Below, in pieces: positions 52,246 to 60,291 of a stretch of 64,000 nt of DNA. The notes beneath the pieces were generated by a model. It was given only the letters and a program-made list of their open reading frames with translations. It searched no databases and was not told the origin of the DNA. Made by a program: the position numbers and the translations under genes. The stretch's first letter is position 1; every line of letters starts with the position of its first letter. The DNA comes from Micromonospora sp. C95. Lineage in GTDB: Bacteria > Actinomycetota > Actinomycetes > Mycobacteriales > Micromonosporaceae. The stretch covers positions 289,670 to 353,669 of the forward strand of contig NZ_JAGPXT010000004.1 of assembly GCF_018070465.1 (NCBI RefSeq), given 5' to 3'.

Positions 52246-52869
52246 GTGACGACGGCTGGCCGGTTCGCGCCGGGTGACGTGGTGGTGCGGCGGGAGATCC
52301 TGCGCGGTGAGGTGTGGTTCAGCTGCCCCACGATCTGCGTCGAGGACTCGCCCGACCTGCTCGCTCTCTACCTGCCGCCGAGAGCCGAGTTCGGCTTTCC
52401 GGAGTCGGGTGAGTTCCCGTGCGGTCGGCATCCGTGGCAGCTCGCCGGGCACACCGCCTGGACGGGGCACGGCAAGCTGATGCTGCAACGGCCCGGCGAG
52501 GCGCACTCGGTCGACGTGTTCTGGTCGGGCCCGGAGCGTGCCTTCGCCGGCTGGTACTTCAACCTCCAGGATCCGTTCCGGCGTACGCCGATCGGGGTGG
52601 ACACCCTGGATCACGAGCTGGACCTGTGGTGGGCGGCGGACGCCGAGCGGTACGTCTTCAAGGATGTGGAGATCTTCGCGCAGCGGCTGGTGGAGGGGCG
52701 CTACCCGGGCATGGGCGACGCGATCCGCGCCGAGGGCGACCGGATCGCCGCCCTGCTGGACGCCGGTGAGCGCTGGTGGGACGAGTCCTGGTCGACCTGG
52801 CGCCCCGATCCCACCTGGCCCACCCCCCGTCTCCCCGCCAACTGGGCAACCCTCCCACCCCACCGCTGA
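52246..52869 (+). CDS. DUF402 (FomD-like) domain protein
   Basis: A 207-residue DUF402 protein. The characteristic region WYFNLQDPFRRTPIGVDTLDHELDLWW (residues about 104-130, quoted in part) with D/E metal-binding residues and the later EIFAQRLVEGRYP is clear, preceded by a barrel N-terminus (FAPGDVVVRREILRGEVWFS). Relatives include FomD, a nucleotide hydrolase of fosfomycin biosynthesis, and nucleoside di/triphosphate phosphatases, so phosphate-ester hydrolysis is likely. The substrate is unknown. Adjacent fosfomycin genes are absent. Confidence 0.8.
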   Translation: MTTAGRFAPGDVVVRREILRGEVWFSCPTICVEDSPDLLALYLPPRAEFGFPESGEFPCGRHPWQLAGHTAWTGHGKLMLQRPGEAHSVDVFWSGPERAFAGWYFNLQDPFRRTPIGVDTLDHELDLWWAADAERYVFKDVEIFAQRLVEGRYPGMGDAIRAEGDRIAALLDAGERWWDESWSTWRPDPTWPTPRLPANWATLPPHR

Positions 52870-52880
52870 TCGCCGGCACC

Positions 52881-52987
52881 GTCGGGGAAACTGCTGCATC
52901 GCGGCGCTTCGAGGCGGCAACTTCGGGGAAACTGCTGCATCGCGCGGCGCTCAGGCAGCAACTTCGGGGAAACTGCTGCCTGAGCGC
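52881..52987. repeat. 41-bp tandem repeat with terminal 14-bp hairpin (GCAGTTTCGGGG family)
   Basis: TTCGGGGAAACTGCTGC occurs three times at a 41-bp period (about 52881, 52922 and 52963). The last part forms a perfect hairpin: GCGCTCAGGCAGCA (52947-52960) with TGCTGCCTGAGCGC (52974-52987). It lies between the convergent ends at 52869 and 53016 and shares words with the palindrome at 45852. It probably terminates both genes. Confidence 0.65.
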
Positions 52988-53015
52988 GAGGGGAGAGCGC
53001 GAGGGGAGAGCGCGG

Positions 53016-54077
53016 TCAGCCCAGGGTTTCGCGTTCGCGCCAGGCGGTGCGGATGGAGGTGCGGCCGTTGGTGCGTAGCAGGGAGCCTTCGTACACCCGA
53101 GCTCCGGCGAGCAGGAACCCCGCCGCCGTGACCAGGAGCAGGGCCAGCGAGACGATCAGCTCCCACGCGGCGGCGTCCCCGGTGAACAACCGCAGCGGCA
53201 TCGCCGTCGGTGCCGAGAAGGGCAGGTAGGACAGCACCCGCATGGCGGTGACGTTGTCGTTGAGAAAGATCACCGCGAAGAACGGCAGCATCACCGCGAG
53301 CTGTACCGGCATCGACACGCCACCGATGTCCTCCAGCCGGTTCACCAGCGCGCCGGCCGCCGCCCACATCGACGCGATAAGCACGAAGCCGAGCAGGAAG
53401 AACGGCACGAACCAGCCGATCGCCGGCCCGAGCAGCGACAGCAGCGTGGTGTTGTCGCCGAACGTCATGCCGGCCACGGCGACCACGGCCACCAGGGCGA
53501 TCTGCCCGAGCGCGAGGATCGTACCGGCGAGCATCTTCCCGGCCAGCAGGGCGCGGACCGGCACCGCGGCGACGAGGATCTCCACGATCCGGGTCTGCTT
53601 CTCCTCGATGATGCTCTGCGCGATCTGCACCCCGAAGGTCTGCGAGGTGATGAAGAAGATGAAGGCGAAGGCGAACGGCACCAGGAAGGCCACCACCGGG
53701 TCCACCGCGTCCGGATTCAGCAGCCGGACCGGTGGTTCGGTGCTCAACGCGGAGACCACGTCGTCGGGGGCGTCGTCCATGGCGAGCACGGCCGGGCCGG
53801 CGACCACGGCGGCGTCCGCGTCGCCGTCGCGCACCGCCTGTTCGGCGGCGGCGTCGTCGGGTACGGCGAGCACCTCCAGCCCGGCCGCCCGCAACGGGCC
53901 GGCCGCCGCCTCGGTCACCGCCACGGTGGACGGCCCACCGGACAGCAACGGCGGCAGGATCGTCGCCGCCGCGGCGATCAGCAGGAAGACGAGGGTGCTG
54001 ATCAGGAAGGTACGGTCGCGCAGCTTGACCCGGATCTCCCGGGCGGCGACCAGGCGGGTGGCCTGCATGGTGTTCAC
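53016..54077 (-). CDS. NatB-type ABC-2 transporter permease
   Basis: A 353-residue permease of the NatB/ABC-2 type. An N-terminal helix (TFLISTLVFLLIAAAATIL) is followed by an extracytoplasmic domain of about 110 residues, then five to six membrane helices with FAFIFFITSQTFGVQIAQSIIEEKQTRIVEIL, the signature region of this group. It overlaps the ATPase gene by 4 bp. Together with the upstream two-component system it forms a stress-response export module, perhaps for sodium, peptides or cell-envelope-active compounds. The substrate is inferred only by family. Confidence 0.88.
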   Translation of the reverse strand: MNTMQATRLVAAREIRVKLRDRTFLISTLVFLLIAAAATILPPLLSGGPSTVAVTEAAAGPLRAAGLEVLAVPDDAAAEQAVRDGDADAAVVAGPAVLAMDDAPDDVVSALSTEPPVRLLNPDAVDPVVAFLVPFAFAFIFFITSQTFGVQIAQSIIEEKQTRIVEILVAAVPVRALLAGKMLAGTILALGQIALVAVVAVAGMTFGDNTTLLSLLGPAIGWFVPFFLLGFVLIASMWAAAGALVNRLEDIGGVSMPVQLAVMLPFFAVIFLNDNVTAMRVLSYLPFSAPTAMPLRLFTGDAAAWELIVSLALLLVTAAGFLLAGARVYEGSLLRTNGRTSIRTAWRERETLG

Positions 54078-54967
54078 TTGGCGACCTCTCGGAAGATCTC
54101 GGCGAGGGATGGGGCGACCGGGCGGAACGCGCGGACCGGGCCGCGCTCGAGGGCGGCGCGCAGCACCGGTTGTTCGTCGGTGCCGGCGGCCAGGTCGAAC
54201 ACGGCGCGTGCGCCGTCGAGGTCGACCAGGCTCACCCCGGGGTGGTCGCGCAGCCAGCCGGCGTCGGTCTCCACCACCAGCTCGAAACGGGGCGTGGTGT
54301 ACGCCGAGCGCAACTGCTCCCGACTGCCGGCGGCCCGGATCGAGCCGTCCGCGATGATCACCAGGTCGTCGCAGAGCCGCTCGACCACGTCGAGCTGGTG
54401 ACTGGAGAAGAGCACCGGAGCACCGGCGGTGGCCCGCTCCCGCAGGACGCCGACGACCGTGTCCACGGCCAGCGGATCGAGGCCGGAGAAGGGCTCGTCC
54501 AGTACCAGCACCTCCGGGTCGTGCACCAGCGCGGCGGCGATCTGGGCCCGCTGCTGATTGCCCAGGGACAGCGTCTCCAGCAGGTCGTTGCCCCGCTCGG
54601 CGAGACCGACCCGCTCCAACAGCCCGTCGGTGGCGCGGCGAGCGGCGTCGGCGGTCAACCCGTGCAGCTGACCCAGGTAGGTGACCTGCTCACGGACGCT
54701 CATCTTCGGGTACAGGCCGCGTTCCTCGGGCATGTACCCGAAGCGCCGCCGCGCATCCCGGCTCAGCGGCTCACCCCGCCACGTCACCCGGCCGGCGTCG
54801 GCGGCGAGCACCCCGAGGATGATCCGCATGGTGGTCGTCTTGCCGGCGCCGTTGCCGCCGACGAAGCCGGTCATCCGGCCGGCGACGACGTCGAAGGAGA
54901 CGTCCTTGAGTACCTGACGGTCGCCGAAGCTGCGGTCGACGCCGTCGAGACGGAGCACGCTGGTCAT
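54074..54967 (-). CDS. NatA-type ABC transporter ATP-binding protein
   Basis: A 297-residue ATPase with Walker A GGNGAGKTTTMRI (the first glycine context is FVGGNGAGKT), Q-loop GYMPEERGLYPKMSV, signature LSLGNQQRAQIAAAL (LSGGQ changed to LSLGN, as in NatA-like proteins) and Walker B LVLDEPFSGLDP. A C-terminal extension of about 80 residues ends with APSLAEIFREV, common to this group. It pairs with the overlapping permease gene and lies 81 bp after the response regulator. Confidence 0.9.
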   Translation of the reverse strand: MTSVLRLDGVDRSFGDRQVLKDVSFDVVAGRMTGFVGGNGAGKTTTMRIILGVLAADAGRVTWRGEPLSRDARRRFGYMPEERGLYPKMSVREQVTYLGQLHGLTADAARRATDGLLERVGLAERGNDLLETLSLGNQQRAQIAAALVHDPEVLVLDEPFSGLDPLAVDTVVGVLRERATAGAPVLFSSHQLDVVERLCDDLVIIADGSIRAAGSREQLRSAYTTPRFELVVETDAGWLRDHPGVSLVDLDGARAVFDLAAGTDEQPVLRAALERGPVRAFRPVAPSLAEIFREVAK

Positions 54968-55048
54968 GGCCCAACGCTAGGTCGTCGGTGGCCGGCTGCC
55001 GTCCGCCCGCCGAGGGAGATCACGACTCCCTCTCGCGGCGGAGGCCGC

Positions 55049-55729
55049 TCACCCGCCGGGCCGGACCACCCCGTGTTCGTACGCGAAGACCACCGCCTGT
55101 ACCCGGTCGCGCAGACCCAGTTTGGCCAGCACCCGGCTGACGTGTGACTTCACCGTCGCCTCGCCCAGGTGCAGGCCGGCGGCGATCTCGGCGTTGCTGG
55201 CACCCCCGGCGACGAGCACCAGGACTTCCCGTTCCCGGGGGGTCAGGCTGTCCAGCGTCGCCGCCGGACCGACGTCACCACCGGGCCTGTCGCCGGGGCG
55301 GGCAAAGGTGGCGATCACCCGCCGGGTGAGTTCCGGCGCGAGCAGGCCGTCGCCTCGGGCCACCACCCGGATCGCGTCGACCAGGGCCTCCGGTGTGCCG
55401 TTCTTGAGCAGGAAGCCACTCGCGCCGGCGCGCAACGCGGCGAACAGGTAGTCGTCCCGGTCGAACGTGGTCAGCATCAGTACGGCTGGCCCACCTGGCT
55501 CGTCCGCGTCGGCGCTGATCCGCCGGGTGGCCTCCAGCCCGTCCACCCCGGGCATCTCCACGTCCATCAGCACCACGTCCGGACGCAGCGCCCGGGTCAT
55601 GCCGACGGCCCGCTCCCCGTCGGCGGCCTCGCCGACCACCTCGATGTCGTCCTCGATCTCCAGGATCACCCGGAACCCGGTACGCACCAGGTGGTGATCG
55701 TCGGCGAGGAGCACCCGGATCGGGTTCAC
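55049..55729 (-). CDS. NarL/LuxR family response regulator
   Basis: A 226-residue response regulator. The receiver has LLADDHHLVRTGFR, the phosphorylation Asp in VVLMDVEMPGVDG and the switch Lys in FLLKNG. The LuxR-type DNA-binding domain is LTPREREVLVLVAGGASNAEIAAGLHLGEATVKSHVSRVLAKL, seen at residues about 160-202. It is coupled to the kinase gene by a 4-bp overlap and probably activates the downstream ABC transporter genes. Confidence 0.93.
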   Translation of the reverse strand: MNPIRVLLADDHHLVRTGFRVILEIEDDIEVVGEAADGERAVGMTRALRPDVVLMDVEMPGVDGLEATRRISADADEPGGPAVLMLTTFDRDDYLFAALRAGASGFLLKNGTPEALVDAIRVVARGDGLLAPELTRRVIATFARPGDRPGGDVGPAATLDSLTPREREVLVLVAGGASNAEIAAGLHLGEATVKSHVSRVLAKLGLRDRVQAVVFAYEHGVVRPGG

Positions 55730-57069
55730 GCCGGGCTCCCCGCCGGGAGTGGGAAGCGGACCCGCACCCGCCAGCCACCCCCGGTGCGCGGACCCACCTC
55801 CAATTCGCCGCCGTGGGTCGCGACCCGTTCCCGCATCCCGATCAGCCCCAGCCCGTCGGCGTTCGCCGAGCGGCTGGCCCGGCCGTCGTCGCTCACCTCG
55901 ACCTCCATCTCCTGCGCCAGATACCGGATCCGGACGTCGAGCAGACTCGCCCCGGTGGCGTGCTTCAACACGTTCGTCACGGCCTCCTGCACCACCCGGT
56001 ACGCGGCCTGGGAGACCGATTCCGGCAGCGGCTGCGGGTCGCCGTACACCCCCAGGGTGGCGCGTAGCCCGGCCTCGCCGGCCCGGTCCACCAGGGCGGC
56101 TATCCGGTCGACCCCGGCCGGCTGTCGGGTGTCCTCCGGGTCGCCGTCGCGGGCCCGCAGCACGCCGAGCATCCGGCGCAACTCGTCGACCGCCTGGCGG
56201 GCGGTCTCCTCGATGGAGGCGAGCGCGGTGCGGGCCTTCGCCGGATCCTTGTCGAAGACCCGGCGACAGGCCGCCGCCTGCACCCCCATCACCGAGACGT
56301 GGTGGGCGACCACGTCGTGCAGCTCACGGGCGATCCTGACCCGCTCGCCGACCACCGCGTGCTCGCGTACCTCGGCTTGTGACCGGCGTAGCCGTTCCGC
56401 CTGCTCGACCACCTGGTGCTGGCGACGGGCGGCCACCCAGGCGATCTCGCCGAAGAAGTACGCGAACCCGAAGTACAGCGCGTTCACCAGGACGCCGGTG
56501 ACGATCGCGGCGAGCACCGGCGGCACCGGGCCGACGGCGTCGTCGAAGCTCCTCGCGGTGAGCGTGCGGTAGTTGATCGACAGGGAGATGCCCATCCAGG
56601 TGAACATCGCGATGATCACGCCGATCCGCAGCCGGCGGGACAACCGACGGTCCCGGCCCCAGGCACCGAGGGTGTAGATGGCGATGAACAGCGCCCAGGA
56701 GGAGAGCTGCCACTCGGGAACGGCACGCACCTGTGATCCGATGAACGCGGCCGACACGGCGAGCGTGGCGGCGGCCGGAAACCGGCGGCGCCAGATCAGC
56801 GGCAACGGCACCGCGACGGTCCAGAGGAGCTGTTCGACGCCGGACGGCGGTGGTCCGAGCACGAACGCACCGGTGCTGCGGGCCAGGGTCAGGCTGAGCA
56901 GGGCGAGGGCCGTCGCGGCCAACCCGGCGTACAGGTCCAGCCGTCGCTGCTCCGGCGTCGGCCCCGGCCGTCGCCACTCGTCACTGGCCTCGGCCCGGCG
57001 CCACTCGTCGGTGGTCTCGACGGGTTGCCGCCACACGTCGGTGGTCTCGGTGGTCACCTTGGGCAGCAT
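55726..57069 (-). CDS. NarL-type sensor histidine kinase with N-terminal WRR repeats
   Basis: A 447-residue HisKA_3-type kinase. Six hydrophobic helices span about residues 50-215 and are followed by a short coiled linker, the phosphoacceptor motif ELHDVVAHHVSVMGVQA and the ATPase with AYRVVQEAVTNVLKHA and DGLGLIGMRERV. The membrane sensor has no known ligand domain. The N-terminus is unusual: three units of the form (E)TTDVWRQP, ETTDEWRRA and ASDEWRRP within about 28 residues. MLPKVTTE was taken as the start; GTG codons inside the repeats are alternatives. It is the first gene of a kinase-regulator-NatAB operon. Confidence 0.88.
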   Translation of the reverse strand: MLPKVTTETTDVWRQPVETTDEWRRAEASDEWRRPGPTPEQRRLDLYAGLAATALALLSLTLARSTGAFVLGPPPSGVEQLLWTVAVPLPLIWRRRFPAAATLAVSAAFIGSQVRAVPEWQLSSWALFIAIYTLGAWGRDRRLSRRLRIGVIIAMFTWMGISLSINYRTLTARSFDDAVGPVPPVLAAIVTGVLVNALYFGFAYFFGEIAWVAARRQHQVVEQAERLRRSQAEVREHAVVGERVRIARELHDVVAHHVSVMGVQAAACRRVFDKDPAKARTALASIEETARQAVDELRRMLGVLRARDGDPEDTRQPAGVDRIAALVDRAGEAGLRATLGVYGDPQPLPESVSQAAYRVVQEAVTNVLKHATGASLLDVRIRYLAQEMEVEVSDDGRASRSANADGLGLIGMRERVATHGGELEVGPRTGGGWRVRVRFPLPAGSPA

Positions 57070-57419
57070 GCCACTGCCGCGCCGCCCGTCCGTCGTGTCG
57101 GGTGCGGCCAGGTGGTCGTTGCGGTAACTGCCCTCACGGAAAGTGCTGCCCCACCGCCCCCAACCACTACCCCTGCCCTCCCTTTGCTCTGCTTCAACCG
57201 ACGCAACACTCACGGAACGTATCAGCAGGCGTGGCAGGTGCGGTCCGAGGCCGACGCAGCCTGCCAGCTCAAGCGCCAGTGCGTGGGTTGAAGCAGAGCA
57301 AAGCGTGCGGAGTGGGGTAGAGGGGGGTCCCGTTGTCGTGACGCTCGGTGACAGTGACTCTCCGTGTGCGGTTTCCGGTGCCGGTCTGGGCAGCGCGGGG
57401 CCGAACAGGGGTCGGGTGA
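57070..57419. other. intergenic region with palindrome, kinase promoter side
   Basis: This 350-bp gap separates two leftward genes: the M48 protease ends on its right and the kinase operon begins on its left. It holds the palindromic element described separately. I see no ORF with good codon use and no clear -10 box. Confidence 0.4.
57182..57303. repeat. palindromic element, CTTTGCTCTGCTTCAACC family, copy 2
   Basis: The 18-base arms CTTTGCTCTGCTTCAACC (57182-57199) and their exact complement (57286-57303) flank an 86-nt core. The arm word and the following (C/G)ACGC match the element at 37098. With its long non-coding core and terminal inverted repeats it resembles a small non-autonomous element, but no transposase match can be made from sequence alone. 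Confidence 0.65.
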
Positions 57420-59405
57420 TCAGTCGGCGACGTGGCCGGCCATCGGCGGGAGCGGACAGTGCAGCAGACCGCAGATCGTCCGCAGCAGCTCGGCTTCGGG
57501 CACGGTCATCATGCCGTCGTGGCTGATCACCGCGACGGTGGCCGCCACCAGTCGTTCCTTGTCTGCCGGGCGTAGTCCGTCCAGCACCGGCCAGGCGGTC
57601 TCCAGGGCGAGCACGCCGTTCTCCGGTGGCGCGTACGGCAGGTCGCCGGGCAGCAGGGCGCCGACGCCGGCCTGGAAGGCCCGTTCCGCCTCGGGTCGGT
57701 CGGGGTGCCCGACCTGGGCAAGCGTGGCCAGCAGGGCGGCTGCGGCGGAGCGCGCGTCGGTGAGTTTCCGCCGGTCGGTACGCCAGCGGGAGTCCGGCCG
57801 CAGCGACTCCTCCAGCTCGGCCAGCAACAGCCGGGACAGGCAGTACTCGGTCACGTTTATCGCGCCGTCCGCCTGGATCAGCGTGAACACGGCCGCCAGC
57901 AGTGACTCCAACTCGGGGTCGGGTCGATCGCGTAGCGCCGGGAAGGCCAACTCGGCCAGCGGCAGACGCAGCTCGGCGGGCAGCTCGACCAGGTCGTCGG
58001 CCGCGCGCAGGGCATCGTCGGCCAGTTCCTGGCCGTGCCGCTGGGCCACTGCGGCGTACTGGTGCTGTCGGACCTCCGACTCGGCGCCGAGTAGCAGGCC
58101 GAGCAGCAGCGGCACGGCCGCCTGCCGATCGCGGGCCCGGTCGAGCAGCGGATCCGGGATCCGGTCGAGGATGGCTGCGGCGTGGGTGTAGGCGCTCGCG
58201 GTGGGGGCGGCGACCCGGGCCAGCACCTCGTCCGGTGCGACGCGCAGGCGTTCGCCGCCGCCCGGTGACCCGGGCCGGGCCTGCCGCGCCCGGCCGGCCG
58301 GCTCTGGACGGCCTGCCGTGGCCGGGTGGTCCGACGCGTTGGCCGGGGCCAGGCCGAGGGCGACGTCCTCCTGACGGCCCGACGGCGGTGCCGCCGCCCA
58401 CCGCCGCGACAACTGTTGCAGCTGGGCCGGGTCGAAGGACGGCTCCAGTGCCTTGATCCGGTCGGCGAGCGGGGGATGGGTGGCGAACCACGACGTCCGG
58501 GCCGCCTCGCCGAAGAGCATGTGCCCCACCTCGTCGCGCTTGGGCGACTTCAGCTCGGACCCGTCGCTGAGACCCCCGATCTTCTTCAGCGCCCCGGCGA
58601 TGCCCCGGGTCTGGCGGGTGTACTGCACGGCGGAGGCGTCGGCGAGGTACTCCCGCTGCCGGGAGACCGACGCCTGGATGAGCCGCCCGGCGAGCACCCC
58701 GACGTAGCCGGCCACCAGCAGGGCCAGGCCCACCAGCGCCAACGGGGCGGCGCTGCCGCCGCTGTTGTTGCCGCGTGACCGGCCACCGCCGATGACACCC
58801 GCACGGGCCAGCCCACGGCCGATCACGGTGAGGAAGAGGATGCCGAACAGCAGGCCCATCAACCTGATGTTGAGCCGCATGTCGCCGTTGACGACGTGAC
58901 TGAACTCGTGGGCGATGACGCCCTGGAGTTCGTCGCGGTTGAGTCGCTGCAACGCGCCCCGGGTGACGGCGACGGCGGCGTCGGCCGGGGTCCACCCGGC
59001 GGCGAACGCGTTGATCGCCGTCTCCTCCGGCAGCACGTACACCTCGGGCACGGGTACGCCGGAGGCCAGCGCCATCTCCTCGACGACATTGCGCAGCCGG
59101 CGCAGCTCGGGATCGGTGGTGTTCGTCGGCACCGGCACCCCGCCCAGCTCGCGGGCCACCTTCCCGCCCCCGCCGCGCAACGCGAGCGTACGGACCAGGG
59201 CGGCCAGCCCGATCGCGGTGAGGGTGGCGACGGTGACCATGGCGACGAACCCGGCGAGCTGGCCGGGATCGGCGGTGGTGGCGTTGAAGGCGAACAACGC
59301 CGCGAGGTTCACCACCACCACGATCCCGACCACGGCCAGCACGAACAGCAGCACCAGCCGGGTCGACAGCCGGCGCACCTGACGCTGCCGTTCGAAGAAG
59401 TTCAT
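57420..59405 (-). CDS. M48 family metalloprotease with C-terminal TerB-like domain
   Basis: A 661-residue HtpX-like membrane protease. Two N-terminal helices are followed by the zinc site [13 protein letters not shown] (HExxH), two more helices and the third ligand region [13 protein letters not shown], then a conserved [14 protein letters not shown]. HtpX proteins are about 290 residues; here about 330 more follow. After a low-complexity linker the C-terminus has helices such as [21 protein letters not shown] and [23 protein letters not shown], whose repeated D/E-rich helical pattern resembles TerB/YebE domains. The ATG lies 11 bp after the lemA stop, so the two are cotranscribed. It probably degrades misfolded membrane proteins. 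Confidence 0.85.
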   Translation of the reverse strand: MNFFERQRQVRRLSTRLVLLFVLAVVGIVVVVNLAALFAFNATTADPGQLAGFVAMVTVATLTAIGLAALVRTLALRGGGGKVARELGGVPVPTNTTDPELRRLRNVVEEMALASGVPVPEVYVLPEETAINAFAAGWTPADAAVAVTRGALQRLNRDELQGVIAHEFSHVVNGDMRLNIRLMGLLFGILFLTVIGRGLARAGVIGGGRSRGNNSGGSAAPLALVGLALLVAGYVGVLAGRLIQASVSRQREYLADASAVQYTRQTRGIAGALKKIGGLSDGSELKSPKRDEVGHMLFGEAARTSWFATHPPLADRIKALEPSFDPAQLQQLSRRWAAAPPSGRQEDVALGLAPANASDHPATAGRPEPAGRARQARPGSPGGGERLRVAPDEVLARVAAPTASAYTHAAAILDRIPDPLLDRARDRQAAVPLLLGLLLGAESEVRQHQYAAVAQRHGQELADDALRAADDLVELPAELRLPLAELAFPALRDRPDPELESLLAAVFTLIQADGAINVTEYCLSRLLLAELEESLRPDSRWRTDRRKLTDARSAAAALLATLAQVGHPDRPEAERAFQAGVGALLPGDLPYAPPENGVLALETAWPVLDGLRPADKERLVAATVAVISHDGMMTVPEAELLRTICGLLHCPLPPMAGHVAD

Positions 59406-59415
59406 CGCGACCCGA

Positions 59416-60012
59416 TCAGAACGAGACCTGCGGCGCCTGGCGCTGCTGCGGGTCGTCCGGCTGGAACAGCTCCGCCGGGCCGAACGAGAACATCCCGGCC
59501 ACCACGCTGGACGGGAACACCTCGCGCTTGTTGTTGTAGGCCATCACCGCGTCGTTGTACGCCTGCCGGGCGAACGCGACCCGGTTCTCCGTGGAGGTCA
59601 GCTCCTCCGACAGTTGCATCATGTTCTGGTTGGCCTTCAGGTCCGGGTACGCCTCGGAGAGCGCGAACAGCCGACCAAGAGTGGCGGTGAGGGCGTTCTC
59701 GGCGCCGCTGAGCTGCTGCATCGCCGCCGGGTCGCCCGGAGCCGCGGCGGCGGTGGCCTGCGCGTTGACGGCGGCGTTGCGGGCGTTGATCACCGCTTCG
59801 AGGGTCTCCCGCTCGTGCTTGAGGTAGCCCTTGGCGGTCTCGACCAGGTTGGGGATCAGGTCGTGTCGCCGGACGAGCTGCACGTCGATCTGGGCGAAGG
59901 CGTTGCGGTACGCGTTGCGGGCCCGGACCAGCCCGTTGTAGATCGACACGCCGAAGCCGAGCACCGCCACGACGATCAACACCAGGCACACCAGTCCGAT
60001 GATCAGTTCCAC
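59416..60012 (-). CDS. LemA family protein
   Basis: A 198-residue LemA protein: one N-terminal membrane helix ([21 protein letters not shown]) and a long four-helix cytoplasmic or exterior domain with the family patterns [24 protein letters not shown] and [17 protein letters not shown], then [24 protein letters not shown] and [30 protein letters not shown] precedes the GTG. LemA is commonly encoded beside M48 proteases, and both may form one membrane quality-control unit. It is divergent from dnaE. Confidence 0.92.
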   Translation of the reverse strand: MELIIGLVCLVLIVVAVLGFGVSIYNGLVRARNAYRNAFAQIDVQLVRRHDLIPNLVETAKGYLKHERETLEAVINARNAAVNAQATAAAAPGDPAAMQQLSGAENALTATLGRLFALSEAYPDLKANQNMMQLSEELTSTENRVAFARQAYNDAVMAYNNKREVFPSSVVAGMFSFGPAELFQPDDPQQRQAPQVSF

Positions 60013-60291
60013 GGCCGCTCCCTCGGTGTGTGGGTACTTCCGCTGATCATCGTACGTTCGTCGGTCCAGGCCCGCTCCTGCTCAACGTGCGGGCGTCGAT
60101 CAGCCTCCCGACGATGGCGGGAACGGTCCGTCGAGCCCTTAGTCGGGTCCGCCGTGAGTGACCGTCCGGTGACCGCCGGTGCGGGCTCGGTGCCAGGGCG
60201 CGGGCCGGCGGTGTGGCGCGCTGGAGGCGGCGTCGGGGCGCGGTTAGGGTGGTACGACCGACTCGATCATCCGACCCCGGGGGGCCTCCGC
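60013..60291. promoter_or_regulatory. divergent promoter region lemA/dnaE
   Basis: This 279-bp gap carries both promoters. TAGGGT at 60244-60249 is a candidate -10 box for dnaE, about 40 bp before its ATG. I see no ORF with convincing codon use and no strong hairpin. Confidence 0.35.
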
